Source: Hippophae tibetana (taxonomy: Eukaryota > Streptophyta > Magnoliopsida > Rosales > Elaeagnaceae). Taken from it: a stretch of 64,000 bases of DNA. Location: NCBI GenBank assembly GCA_037013495.1, contig CM072809.1, forward strand, positions 2,666,001 to 2,730,000, written 5' to 3'. Shown here in pieces: positions 12,783 through 26,700 of this stretch. The stretch's first letter is position 1. Each line of letters starts with the position of its first letter. The notes beneath the pieces were generated by a model that saw nothing but the letters and a program-made list of their open reading frames with translations, was not told the origin of the DNA and searched no databases. The translations under genes and the position numbers were made by a program.

Positions 12783-15700
12783 TCAAGTTTTACGGGCAAC
12801 CCTCCTCTTTTTCGCTGAACCCTTATTCTTCTCATCCCTCTTCCTCTTTTTGATTTGCTTAGTGAATGATTTTCCAACGAGCGAGGGCTGCTCTTTCAAT
12901 GCAAAGCTTTTGGCAACATGTCCCAAGTGAAGTTTCTTTATCATAAAAATTCTCTTCAGCTCGCCACGATAGGCTGCATAAGCACGCACCCAAGAGCAGT
13001 ATGCATTGCTGGCCAGCGTTTTCATATTTGACTGGGTAAAGAACACAAGTAATATGTTAACACATCCATTCAAATAGCTGCGTTTCATGGAAATTGGTGA
13101 TATATAAAACAGTAAAACTCATGTATAAAGTTTGGACCAATCACTCCCTGGTTTCCCCACAACGACACACTAGAATGCAATATTCTAATGTCGCTACTTT
13201 CTTCAAATAATATTGGGTTTAGATATAGAAAAATAAAATTGGAGTTAGCTGTAAGAGATTTACATGATTTAGAATTGTCAAGAGAACAGTAAAGTAAAAT
13301 TCGGATGGTATAAGAACTTAATAATACGAAGGCAACCAATTCCATTGAAACATTGAAAAGAATAAAAACAGCATCACCAGGGAGGAAACAAACATTGGAT
13401 AGGTGCGTGTGGACTGTGGAATGAACAAATTCAAAAGGAGTATTATCAGCATGCAAATAATATACCTTGGATAGGATAAATGCCTCAAGTGCCTTCTGCA
13501 AAGACATCACCCATGGATGCAAATCTATGGATATGACGTTCTTGGCAAAAGGTTTCTGGCCATGGATTGGGAAACTATCCAACACCTTTTGGAGTTGGTA
13601 TTCTGTTAGTAACACACCGTGCTTCTTCAAATCTTGTAAATAATCCACTTCAATGGGTTGTAAAAATAACAATGCATCTCCTCTTTCACCTAGTCGAGCA
13701 GTTCTACCAACCCTGCATTTTGGATTAAATGTAACATCAAGCTCTGGCCTGACCCATGAGGACATTGCTAAAGTGACAAATCCAATCACACGTGCACACA
13801 AAATGCATGTGGAGGATTAATAGGAACCAAAGGATAGAAAGATTACCGATGCACATATTCAGTGGCATCGCCAGGAGAGTCATATTGTATGATACACCTA
13901 ACTCTTGGAATATCCAAACCTCTAGCAGCAACATCCGTAGACAATAGAAGAGCCAATTTCTCTGTTTTAAAGGCTTGAAATGCGTTTCTTCTATCCTCTT
14001 GTTTCATATTTCCATGTAATCGGAAAGTCTTGCAGCTCAGATATGTTTGTTTTAGTTCTGCTACTGGTTGTGACTTGGGTGACAATTGGAACTCACTCAT
14101 CAACGAGTAATGAAAATCTACAGCATCACATGTTGAAAAGAATACCACAATCTGTAGAATCAGCAAGTCAGAATAATAAATACTCCAACTCTACTCATAA
14201 GAAATATCAAGTGCAAGATATTCCATGTTGAGCAGCTCCCAATTCAATAATTCATGCTAACCTTTTTGAATGCATCTCTCTCAAAAAGATGCTTCAGGAT
14301 GGAAAATAGCACAGCAAGCCTTGAATTACATGGAACTGCAAAAATAAATAGAACTTTAACTGTTACATCATGTTATCATTTGAAGTTTCAACCAGAAAAA
14401 AATTCAAGCAGGCACGAACCTTTCACGTATCTCTGAACTAGCTGAGATGGAAAGTTATAATCTCCATCAGCGGAGCCTGTTATGTTTAATTTATGCTCTG
14501 TGTCATCCCTGTCAGATCCCAGAGATCCTAAACCTTCAGATAATGAAATAGTCTGCAATTTTTTGTCATCAAGACCAATCATAACAGGATTTTCTAGACT
14601 CATTTTAGCAAGATGATTCACTTTTTCATTTAAGGTTGCTGATAAAAGCAAATTCTGCCTCTGGAATTCAGATTTACTAGGGACTGCATTAATTTTGATG
14701 GACTTCTGTTGTCTTGAACCCAATAAGTCTAGTATCTCCTCAATGTCTTTGCCAAAACCTAATTCCAAAATCCTGCAAAAGAAGATGGCATGAGGAAAAA
14801 AAAAAGAAAAGTACGAGGAAGACAGATGTAAATCCTATGGAATTATACACATATTGGGATAGGGGCTAAAAAGTCAATAGGTTAATTATTATATATTTAT
14901 TTTATTTTAGTATTACTATTAGGGTTTTATTGTGCCTTATAATAGGCTTATCATTTGTATTTCTCTGCATGTTATGTCAAAAATCTAGTATGAGCCACAT
15001 CTTGGTTAAAGGAAGAAAGCAATTTTAGGGGGGGTGCACAATACCTATCCGCTTCATCAAAAATTATCCAACGCAAATTTGTGTGCAAGAAGGAAGATGT
15101 GTTCTTTAAGTGATCCAATAGTCGTCCAGGAGTTGCAACAAGAATAGATATGCCTGCAGTAGAACATGTATAAGAGTAGATATCATTTGATAAGCAAGAC
15201 CATTAAAAGAATAATAGAGAATTCAGTAGCATCACTAAAGAGCTAGAGATAATAAGTTGTCTCAAGAGACCAAAATAATCGAAAATAAATGTATAGAAGC
15301 GTTACGAAACAACATAACTCGGTCATCTATCATACCTTTGCGCAATCTGGCCTTTTCTTTTGACCTACTTTCACCACCCATGACATAACCTGGGACAATC
15401 CAATGAAAACGGTGCAAAAACTTCTGCAGAATTTCATATACCTGAAGGCATAGCTCACGTGTCGGTACGAGAACCAATGCTGTGGCAAAAATATCAATCA
15501 AGATCTTAGCGAATAGGAGGGGGAAATAAAGCTTTGACCATGCACAGAAGAAAATAATGTTTTTCAGCACTACTACAAAAAGGTGAAGTTATAATATGTC
15601 TTTTTAATGATATTTACTACGTACTCAGAAAATCCTCAATTCCTAAAGTTAAACCCAAGGAAAATTAATTGAAGGAAAAGAAACATCAATTTGAAAAGCT

Positions 15701-16583
15701 TCTTTCATAGATTTTCTTGAATAATGACTACTATAAGAAAATATTATCATGCACCATTAGAAAATGCAAAGAAATATAAAACTTTCCCAGCAAGTTGAGC
15801 AACTTTGTATCAATATTCATTTACTAGAATAGAAAACAACAAGAGCAATGAAGAAGCGTCTCTAAATGAAGGACTCAAAGGAGAGATCATTGGCTCATTG
15901 CTCTAAATCCAATAAAGAAAAGAAAAATTAATACCAAAAGTTCCATCGGATCTCTGAATTTTAGGATTGTAATTCTGCAAGTGGTGAATAACTGGAGCTA
16001 AATATGCCACCGTCTTGCCAGTACCAGTAGCAGCGTTAACAAGTCTGAAAATGTCCCGTTAAAGAAACAGCAATAACTCTACGTGTGTCTACAGAACAAG
16101 TCAATTAAAAAAAACCAATAAAACCATCAAAAACGAAAGAGTAAGGATACACATGGCGGCCAGAGAGAATGACCGGTATGGCTTGAGCTTGTACTTGGGT
16201 CGGAACCTCGAACCCTAACCTCTCTGTTTCAAAACAATGTCAGAAAGGTTTCAAAAATTTAGTAAAACTCAAAACTATGTCAGCTAAATAAATGAAATTT
16301 TGATCAGATTATTGTTTCTAATAGATAAAATATCACTCATTTCTTCGAATTACATATTTAATTGATTATTGTGCAACTTATGGGACAGACAGAACATAAA
16401 AATCTGAATTGATTTGTCAACTACAAGTTGGAACAGAGAAATAGAAAAGTGACCTTTGAGCTGGTCGCAAAGTGTAGAGTCAAGGCCAAGGCTTGAAAAA
16501 GAGCAAGACGAGAAGATGTCGGCGTTATTGTTCTTCTTCGTAACATCTTCTTCTATTGGTTTCTCTTTCCCCTTCGTTCCCAT
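12783..16583 (-). CDS. RH17: DEAD-box ATP-dependent RNA helicase, RH17 / DDX31 / Dbp7 group
   Basis: Ten coding exons (minus): 16583-16454, 16223-16151, 16044-15935, 15479-15336, 15153-15045, 14772-14420, 14335-14262, 14151-13847, 13712-13466, 13031-12783; all introns are GT/AG and the joined frame is 597 codons plus TGA. Helicase motifs appear in order: Q-motif region with [13 protein letters not shown] (48-60), motif I AATGTGKT (72-79), PTREL (110-114), TPGR (160-163), DEAD (185-188), SAT (233-235), [10 protein letters not shown] (402-411) and HRVGRTAR (432-439). The C-terminus is very basic with KKRKRDEK and KKRRVARK, suiting a nucleolar protein. Length and sequence match Arabidopsis RH17 and the yeast Dbp7/human DDX31 branch, which act in 60S ribosomal subunit assembly; that role is inferred from the family. 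In intron 2 the second GT (after CATGT) must be the donor, because the earlier GT would give an immediate stop. All motifs are intact. Start: first ATG of a plausible N-terminus; a more upstream start in the same open frame is not excluded. Confidence 0.95.
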
Positions 16584-19455
16584 CTTTAAGGCTCTAATTT
16601 TTCTCTGCCGCTTTCTTCTTCTTCTTCTTTCTGACAGGAAGTTCCTGTGTGCTCGAGGCAGGGCCTCCTAAATTTGAACGCAATGTCGTTTAACTAGAGC
16701 AATCATGGACCTTCTTGTAGCCGGCGGGGTTCTCACTTCATGCAAACTAGATTTTATCAACTTTTATTCCTTTTATTCGTTATTATTGTGGGCTTCGAGA
16801 TTTTGCTTGGGCTTTAAATCGTTGGACTACAAATGGGATTGGTCCAACTTAGTTTTTTTTTAAAACAAAATTCCTTTCCCCAAACTTTAAACAAATTTAT
16901 TTGAAAAATTAAACTTATTAAACCCAAAATCTTATAATCTTATAATTATCGTGAATAAATAAATTTATATTTTTAAATAAAAATCATGTAATCTAAAAAA
17001 AATCATGTAACATCTTAATTATTGATATTTATTATAAAATATCAATACATTTTCGTATATAACTCATGCATTAAATATATCAAATATCTTATCATATTTT
17101 TCAAAATTTTAATATTTTGAAAAAATTAATTATTTTTAAAATAATAAACTATAAATATAGTGAATTAATTATGAATTTAAAATTAAAATTTTAAAATAAC
17201 TCAATTATATAATTAGTTAATCATCATTTCTTAATTTTCTTTCTTATGGAATTAAAGAAATTACATATTGTATGTAATTATTTTATTCATATTTCTTCAA
17301 ATTTTAATATTTTTATAGAATAATAAATAATAACTAATATAATTTAGTTAAAAATTAAAAATTAAAAATCTAAAAAATTTCAATTTGAATTATTTAATCA
17401 CCTATTCATGTATCTATTTTTAATTAAAAATAATTTTTAGATACTAAATAATAAACATAACAAATTAATTAAGAATTAAAGTTATTATTTTAAAAAAAAT
17501 CAGTTAAGATTATTTAATTATACATTCGTAATTTTCATTTTTTAATATTTTTAATTATTTGTAATAATAAATAACATAAATAATTTAATTTAATAATTAT
17601 TAAATTATATAATTCATATCAATTGGTCAATTAAGTTTAACTTGACAACCTCTCAAATTTTGTCGTTAACATTAACCTAAAATGTAGGTGATTAAGACGT
17701 GTAATTTAATATGTTTGTTGTTTTGCATCTTTGCCACTCTTAAGAATGATGATATATTTTTAACAAATACAATAAAACTGAACAAAACTAATCAAATACA
17801 TCCTCCACGATCTTAGGTATTTATTCATTTTATTTTTACATATTACTTCGTCTTGTTAACGAGGTTGGGTACACACTATATATCATCGTTATAAATTAAT
17901 TACCTGCACCAATTCAATTCGATCAGTTTATTCATATAATTTTATTTTTAATATCTTAAAAAAACATAAAGATAATATTTTTTTATAAAGATTTAAAAAT
18001 AAAATTTTACGTATAAGATGATTATATTATACGGATTAGATGAGAATCTATTAGATAACAAATCGAACTAATTCCTAAAATTAATTCAATTTTTCATACG
18101 AAATTTGTATGTCATTTCTTACACGATATTTAATAAATAAGAAAAATCATTATTTAAATACGTAGTTTCGGTATTATTTATTTATCATTTTTATATATCA
18201 TAATTATGTTTGAATTATAGTTGGTGTAATAATTTTTTATTAGATATAATTACTGTAGGTTTTATTTTACTTATTAATAATATTATAATATATTAATTAT
18301 GATTTATCATAAAATTAGGATAAATAAACTTTTAACGTTATTAGTTTACGGGAGAGAGGCGTCAAAAAGCATTTATACTTGTTTGAACCCATGCTTCAAA
18401 TTCTCTTACCTTCTAAAGTAGATTTGTAGTACAGTCGATTTTATGAGCATATGGAACATTTATCCTACCGTTTCTGTTGAGAAGAAATGTTTTTATTTTA
18501 TTTTATTAATCTTATGAATGAAATTTTCGGATGACGACGTCGTGTGAAAGACGAAAGCATATGGCTATCGTTCTCTTAGGTAGCTAAGATTTTAGATTTG
18601 TTATGGGTTGGAGAGGGGTATCATAGTTTTTTTAAAACATAAGATTAAATTATTATTATTTATAAATTGATTGATATTTAATATATAACTTAAGCTTTAA
18701 AAAATCAATCTAAATAGATTTGTCAATTTTTTTTGTTTTATAAATATTTATAATATTTATACATATTAATTAATATATTTATCAGTATTTTTCATAAATT
18801 ATAATTTTTAAATTTAATTACCTGCATACAAATTTTTTCTGTTTTCTTTTCTACAAGATGGATAAATATGTTATAGCAGATTTTTCTTAGTAATTATGTA
18901 TAAGGTTTATTTTTTATGTTTTAAATTTCAATTAATTTAAAAATATTTATTGTCGTATTTCACTATACATTAACTTGAGATATGTTGTATATTTTGAAAT
19001 CTTTTTTTAAATTACTTTAATTTTTAATAAATTTAAATAATAATATATATATATAGAAGATATAGCATATTAAGAATTATTCACAACTCTAAGTTATGTT
19101 TTTGTAAAAAAACAATATTGAATTTAAAATTGTTAAATCGATCGTATTTAAATCTATCTGGTAATCGGAATTTTTGAGAATTTATAGGTGAATTAAGGTT
19201 TTAATGTTTTTAAAATTATTAAAATAAGATTTACATATCTTATAAGCCAATAAACGAACGCTCGCCCACTACTAATAAGGACTGTGGTGTTGTGGGTGAA
19301 ATTTGGGGGAATTTTATTGTTGAGAAAAGTTGTGTGTTTCGGTTTACATATTCTTTGACTTCATTCTTAAGTCTAGTGTTTAGAGTGTGTTTCTTATTCC
19401 ATCACATAAAGCAATTAAAAATTTAAATCAAAATAAATCAGATGAAAGAGAATGA

Positions 19456-19459
<4 letters not shown>

Positions 19460-19493
<34 letters not shown>
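19460..19493. repeat. (TA)n microsatellite
   Basis: Seventeen TA units without interruption in intergenic DNA. Confidence 0.9.
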
Positions 19494-19498
<5 letters not shown>

Positions 19499-19689
19499 CT
19501 TGTAATAAATCAAAATCAAAATATTAATTTATTTAAATATTATTTTTAAAATAAAAATAATAAATATAAAATAAAGATAATTTTAAAATAGTAAGAATTT
19601 GAAAAAGTATATATAAAAGCATCTCCAACCATATGTACCATTTTGTATTAAATTTTGTACTAGAAAAAGATAGAAGTCGTATTAAAATT

Positions 19690-21040
19690 AAAAGCATCTC
19701 CAATCCTATATAAAATAATGATTTGGACGTTGTATTAAAATTATTATTATAAAAGTAATTTTTTTAATCATTTTGTATCAAATTCTTCATTTTAATTCAT
19801 TATATATATGATAAAAAATTTAAAAATTAGTTTTTTAATTTATATTAGATTTTTGGCTATATGTTACGTTAATCATTTTTTAATTATTTTATATTATATA
19901 TTTAATTTTAATTTATTATATATATAATAATATTTTTATAATTATTTTTAAAAACTACGCAACGTGAATAATATTTATAGGATAAATAATATAACGATAA
20001 ATTTATAATTAAGTAACATGAATAATATTTTTTTGTTTTTCATTCACAATTTATAATTTATCATCTATATTTATTTAAAAGATTCTTATTGGAAAGTGAG
20101 ACCCTTAACTCAAAAATTAGATTTATGTAATATTTTAAATATTATTTTTTAATTTTTATTATAAAAGTAATTATAATAGAATTAAATGATAAATAATTTG
20201 TAACGAATAAAATAAAATAAATGTAACAATAAATACATAATCTTTTTATATTAAATAATATTGATATAATTTTATTATAAATTAGTATGAAATAATAACA
20301 ATAAATTATAAAATAATTATAAGATTTTAGATTTTTAAAATTTAAATAATTCTTATAAAAGAAAAATTATTGATATTTTATAAAATAAAATATAACTTAA
20401 AGATGAAATATAAAATATATAATACATTATTTATGGTTAATTTAAATATAATTAAATCTATAAAAAAATTATTTTATATATTTATTTTAGCAAGTTATAT
20501 AATTTATAAAAATAAGACAGATAATACAATCTTTATTCTTAACTCTATTCATATTATAAAATATAGATTTTTATTTTTCATTTTATTGTTCTAATTCTTA
20601 CATCCAATCGGATATTACCCGCATAAATTTGCTCTATAAAAAAATTGACAACTTTAATTTTGTCTTATTCTTTAATTATCTTTCTTTCCCTCTCTCTCTC
20701 ACTCTATCTCTCAATCTATTTCTCTCTGCCCTTATTTACTTTCTCTATCTCAATTTTATGATTTTTTTATTAATCAAACATAAAAAAAAAAGGAGAGAGA
20801 GTGCTTGTTTTTTAATTTTTTTCTAATATACTATATAAACTCCGTTTCATCCTTAAAAAAATAATAATTATTAATTAGTTTAGTATAATAATTATCAATA
20901 AATTAATTTAAAAAATAATAAAAAAAAATATTTTTTAATATAATAATTGATATTATAGATTAGTAGGGAAAAAAATATAATATAATTTTTGTACTAAAAT
21001 GATAAAAAAATTATACCAAAATAATATAGGAGATGTTGTG
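19690..21040. mobile_element. Possible MITE-like element with CATCTCC terminal repeats
   Basis: At about 19692 the strand reads AAAGCATCTCCAATCCTAT; at about 21025-21036 it reads ATAGGAGATGTTGT, whose complement starts ACAACATCTCCTAT. The AGCATCTCCAA motif is a common terminus of plant miniature inverted-repeat elements. A second copy of the left motif lies 75 bases upstream (19617), so termini may be nested. No coding capacity is seen. The exact ends, target duplication and superfamily cannot be fixed here. Confidence 0.35.
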
Positions 21041-23437
21041 GTACAATGAAAATGTGGCATGTGATATAAAGGCAGAAATTAGATGGTAAACAAGTTTATA
21101 TATAAAAACTAAATGGTAAAAATGTTGATGGAATGTTTTTCACTTTTTTTTTCTCCGTTTTTAATCGGATTTTTTAATATTAGTTGAGAGCCAAAAATAC
21201 GTGAAAATTAATGGATTTTTTTATTTGTTATTGATTAATCATATCTGAAAATCATAAGATTAAAATTATTAAACTAAAAAAAATACGTCTAAATTGTTAT
21301 TATCAAGAATTTAAAAAACTAATATGAACCTATAGATTTATATTATCTTACACGTACTTTAAAAAAAATTGTTTGTTAATTATAATTAACAATTAAATTT
21401 ATTTAAAATATTTATTTTAATATATATCAGATATACATTTGTCATAATATTAGTATTCATTTCATACATGTTACTTAAAGGTATTTTTTTAACAGCTAAA
21501 AAGTTACAATAACTTAAAATTTTATTTGAATAAAAATAAGTAATTTTAACATTAAAAATTGGGGGAGAATTTTTTAATTTTTTTAAAATTATTTATTTTA
21601 ACACTGATGGTGACAATTATATAAGGCAATGTTAGTTTATGAATAAAAATGATCTTTAAAAAGGATTTTGTATAACTTTTTTAGAAATAGGTAAAATAAA
21701 TTTTTAGCGTCAATAAGATTAAACATACATTTTACTGTTAACAATTAGAAAAAAAATATATAATCCAACGTTTTTTTAGAACATATGCTGTTAATAATTT
21801 TAAAAATTATCAATTAATATATATTGTAATAATATATATTCCTTTTGTAAGTATTGATATGACGTGAACTAGAAACCATTAATACATATGTCAGTGTGTA
21901 GGTACGTAGATATTATTAAATACAATTGAAAAATTATCACTCAATTTAAAAAAAAAAAATAACCAAAGTTTTAAATATGGTAACTTTTTGATAAAAATAT
22001 TACTAACACGTTTTAATAATAATTGGATAACATTTTCTATCTTTAAGTTCACGTATTATAATCATTGTTAGTAAATGTTTAAATATTACTTTATAATCAC
22101 ACATTTTAAAATTTAATAACAAATATATTACTTAATACATAAAATAACTTAATATATATATCACTATTAAGTAATAATATATATAATATTATAATACCTA
22201 TCATATATTTTAGATATAATATTTATAAAATTTTAAACAAAATTATGTTATTGTATATTTTAATTTTTAGATAATTATTATTTAAAAATTTATTATAAAT
22301 TTAATAATTTAAATATATACATATAGATATTATGGTTCTCAATACAAACGGATCAGATTAATAATTTTTTCAAAGGATTTTGAATTTTGAATAAATATAT
22401 TTTAAAGGTATATTTATTTTTAGTTATAATTAAATATATTTTTTATTTTAAAAATTATTAATTAATTTTAATTTTTATATTTATTAACATCTATATATTT
22501 AATTTTTTATCTAAAGATAAATATTATTTATTTAATATATATAATATTTTTATTCTATAAAAAACCATGGGAAATATTTTTTTTATTTTATAAGGTATAT
22601 AATGGCCTTTAATTTTATAGAATATCCGACCCCATAATATTGGTACCCATGCTATCATGTTTAATATTACTACTAAATTTAAACCATTAAAATAACAAAA
22701 TAAAAAATCGATTAAACAATTAAATTAAATGTTATAATAAAATAGTGTCATGAAACACCGATAAATTACTTTTTCCCTAAAAAACAAATTCCAACTGTAG
22801 GGAATGCTCGGTGAGCAAAAGACAGCTTATCTTTATTCACTAATTATTCTGGTGGCAGATAATTGTTTTTTTTTTCGTGAATAGATAACCGTATAATATA
22901 TATATATATATATATATATTTATTTTGAGAAATAAATAATATAATAATTTAATTGCAATGTATAAAGTATAAAATACATTATAAGTTAAATAGGTCATAT
23001 ATTTGTAGGTGATTATTTTGAATACAAATAAATTAGATAAATAATTTTATTAAATAAATATAGTTTAATAATATATATATATTTAATTATAATTAAATAT
23101 TATCATTAATTTTAAAAAGCACTCGTTAATTTAAATTATTATATTTAATAACATCTATATATTTAAAAAAATTATTATAATTTATTATTGAAATGGATTT
23201 ATATTTTTTATATATTTAAAAAATGATATAATTATAAAATTAAAAGTAAAATTAATAATTTTATCATATAAAAATAAGAGAAACATATAAATATATAAAT
23301 ATTAACGGTAAATATGAGCATCCCACGTCCACAAATTGTGAATTTGGGGATAGAGGTAAAAAATTAATATTTATCTAACTTTTTAAATAAAATAATACGA
23401 ATAGCTGTTTAAAAAGAAATATTATGGAAAAACTATT

Positions 23438-23719
23438 TATTGGATATTAGTTCTTAATTCAAAGAATAAACACAAGGACCTTAATTCAAGGAATAAAACA
23501 AGGAGCTTAATTCAAGGAGTAAAACAAGGAATCCTTAATTCAAAGAGTAAAACAAGGAATCCTTAATTCAAGGAGTAAATCAAGGAATGCTTAATTTAAA
23601 GAGTAATTGAAGGAATAAAATTTCCTTATAAATAGCTATACAATTGTAATGAAAACATGAAGAAAATAATACAAACTAGAGAACTCTTTTGTGTAGAGTT
23701 ATTTCTTGTTTTTTCTACA
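23438..23719 (+). repeat. 5' LTR of the intact copia element
   Basis: Bounded by the CTATT target duplication on the left and the primer site on the right; ends in ACA. It contains about six units of roughly 27 bases built on TTAATTCAAGGAGTAAAACA (about 23451-23600), a TATAAATA box at 23627-23634, and a short transcribed part after it. Length equals the 3' copy exactly. Confidence 0.95.
23627..23634 (+). promoter_or_regulatory. TATA box of the 5' LTR
   Basis: TATAAATA lies about 85 bases before the LTR end, the expected place for the U3 promoter of a copia LTR. The transcript would start about 25-35 bases further on. Confidence 0.75.
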
Positions 23720-23731
23720 TGGTATCAGAGC
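23720..23731 (+). other. Primer binding site for initiator tRNA-Met
   Basis: TGGTATCAGAGC directly abuts the 5' LTR and is the standard copia complement of the 3' end of initiator methionine tRNA, used to prime minus-strand DNA synthesis. Confidence 0.95.
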
Positions 23732-23786
23732 AGGAAAATTAACTTGCTTCTGCTTTATTATTATCTTAGCATCTTCAATCTTTGAA

Positions 23787-26700
23787 ATGGCTGAAGACAA
23801 GCCGCTAGGATCAGAAGCTGAAAGTTCATCAGTGCTTTCCTTCATGAATATGCATGAGGTGGATGTCAACCCAAATCAAAGATTAAGCTCAATCTTGTTG
23901 AATGAGTTTAATTACTTGCCTTGGTCAAGAGCAGTGTCTCTGGCTCTAGGTGGAAGGTCCAAGTTGGGGTTCATAAATGGAAGCATCGAAGTACCTGATG
24001 TTTCCTCACCAACCTATGAATCCTGGCTTAGTAAGGATCAGCTCGTTATGTCATGGCTCCTAAATTCCATGGAACGTAAATTAGCTGAAATATTCAGTTA
24101 CTCTGAATCTGCATACCAACTATGGGAGACGGTCAAGGAAATGTATGGCAGTCAAAATAATGCTGCACGAGTTTTTCAATTAAAGAAAGACATCTCAGAT
24201 CTGCAACAAGATGGCAAGCCTTTTGTACAACTCTTAGGAAGCATGAAAAGCATGTGGAATGAGTTGGAAATATATTGTCCTCATACAACCGATGTAGCTC
24301 TGCTACGAAAGAGAGCAGAAGAAGATAAGATATTTCAACTTTTGTCCAGTCTGGATTCAACATATGAAGATATACGATGCCATATACTCATGAATACAGA
24401 ACTTCCTTCCTTCACCAATGTATGTGCGACAATTCAACGTGAAGAAGTAAGAAGGAAAGTCATGAACAAGGATACAATGGCTAATTCACCTGAGGCAAGA
24501 GCCTATCTAACCAACGAGAGGAAGTACAAAGGGAAGCATCCAAACTTGAAGTGTCAACATTGCAACCATACGGGCCATGTTAAGGACACATGTTGGATTC
24601 TACATCCAGAATTAAAACCTGATTTTATAAAGGATAAGAGTTTACAGAAAGTGAATCGTACTGGACTCCGTGCTAATCATGTTTTTGCCTCTACCTCTAA
24701 TGGGTCTGATCCATTCAAGAACTTCACAGCGAATCCAGCTGAACTCATGAATGAGTTTATGTTGTATCTTCAAAGCAAGACAAGAGGAGCTAGAATTGAC
24801 TGTGTGGATAGCATAGAAGAAGGAAACTCGACAGCATTGCTAGGCAAGTTTGCGGGCTTCTTGGCAGATACAAAACTCATACCACAAGAGGACATGCAAG
24901 GTATCATAAAAGCCTTTAAAACTGCTCTTAAAATAAATATGTTGCATGATTTTTGGGTTGTAGATTCAGGTGCCACAGATCATATGACAAACCATGTGTC
25001 AAAGTCTCATAAGTTTGAAAAATTAGCAAATCCTTCTCAAGTTTCAATTGCAAATGGTGAGAATGTAAAGGTTTTAGGAAAGGAAAAAATAAAATTAATG
25101 TCAGATGAAATCGAGTCGGTAGTTTTATATGTACCTTCCTTTCCTTTCCAACTTCTGTCTGTAGGAAAAATCACAAATACCTTGAATTGCTTAGCCATTT
25201 TTTCTCCTCACAATGTCATTTTTCAGGATTGTGTCACCAAAAAGACGATTGGTGAAGGGTTTTACTTAGATGGTCTCTATTACATATCCAAGAGCAATCC
25301 CAGAGGGTTTCAAGCTAAGTTTAATCCTATCCAAGATAATCAATTGTGGCATCAACGTTTAGCTCACCCTTCTCTACCAATTTTGTCAACTTTATTTCCA
25401 AACTTAGGAAATGATGAAATTGCATGTGAAACTTGCCACTTGTCTAAGGCCACTAGATTGCCTTTTAATTCTTCCTTGTCTAGGGCTAGTAAGTGTTTTG
25501 AACTAGTTCATTCAGATGTATGGGGACCAATTAATGAATCTTTTGATGGTTATAAGTATTTTGTGATTTTTGTTGATGATTTCTCTCGAGTCACATGGTT
25601 ATATCTTTTAAAGTCTAAAAATGAAGTTATGGAAGTATTTAAGGACTTTCATAATCTTGTTAAAAATCACTTTTCTTCTAAAATTCAAACCTTAAGGTCT
25701 GACAATGGCACCGAATACATGTCCCATATCATGAAACAATATTTGAGCATTCATGGCATTATGCATCAAACAAGTTGTGTTGGCACACCTCAACAAAATG
25801 GTGTAGCTGAACGCAAAAACCGGGACTTACTTGAAAAAACTAGAGCATTAATGCTACAAATGAATGTACCAAAGAGATTCTGGTCCCAAGGGGTTATGGC
25901 AGCTGCTTACATCATCAATAGATTACCCAGTCGAGTCTTGGATTTCAAGTCTCCTCTAGAGGTCATGAAAGGAAGGAAAATTAACCTTTCACACCTTAGA
26001 GTCTTTGGTTGCATCTGTTTTGTACATATTCAATCTCATCATCGAGATAAATTGGATCCTAGAGCTGTTAAATGTATTTTTCTTGGTTATTCATCTACAC
26101 AAAAGGGATATAAGTGTTATGATCCCCAACTTAGGAGATTAATTGTGTCTAAAGATGTTCGATTTTATGAAACTAACCCTTTTTGTAGCAAGTCACATGA
26201 AATCACAAGTCAAGGGGATGACATCTTGGATGTGTTTCCATTACCAAGAATCGAACTTAAGGCTCCACAACAACAAGATCCCAGCTATGTCAACATTGAT
26301 GCATCTCTCACTGAAAATAACAATGAAGGGTCTCGTCTTAATGGTACACTGCATGAAGATGGTGATAATCAAGATGATCCTCACAATATGGTACAAGATG
26401 TGAACGAGTGTGAGATAACTCCTTCTGCTCCACGACGTAATCCAATGCGTGTTAGGCAACCTCCCACAAGACTTCAAGACTTTGTCACCTACAAACCCAC
26501 ACATCCCATCTCAAATTATGTGTCATATAAGAGAGTGACACCAACCCATGCCGCATTCCTCAGCACTATATCGAGTTACAGTGAGCCTCAAAACTTTCAT
26601 GAGGCCAACAGCCAAGAGGTGTGGAAGGAAGCCATGCAAGAAGAACTTAAAGCCCTAGATCAACACAACACATGGAGCATCACCAAACTTCCAAAAGGCA

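Larger units (their letters stand above)
16584..23437. other. Helicase upstream region and AT-rich intergenic DNA
   Basis: The first few hundred bases above 16584 should hold the helicase promoter and 5' leader (a CTT-rich tract at 16612-16630 would be transcribed as GAA repeats); no TATA box is assigned. The remainder is A/T-rich with no supported gene. It holds TA repeats at 19460-19493 and 22896-22919 and a MITE-like segment described separately. Confidence 0.6.

Noticed and set aside
16151..16154. First GT after the helicase exon 2 (CAT/GTGTAT) as donor
   Set aside because: Using it shifts exon 3 so that a stop follows at once. The second GT, two bases later, gives the expected GRHVLVNA junction.
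23706..23786. Upstream ATG of the gag-pol frame inside the LTR
   Set aside because: It lies at the end of the LTR before the primer site and adds a hydrophobic stretch not seen in copia gag; the ATG at 23787 fits better.
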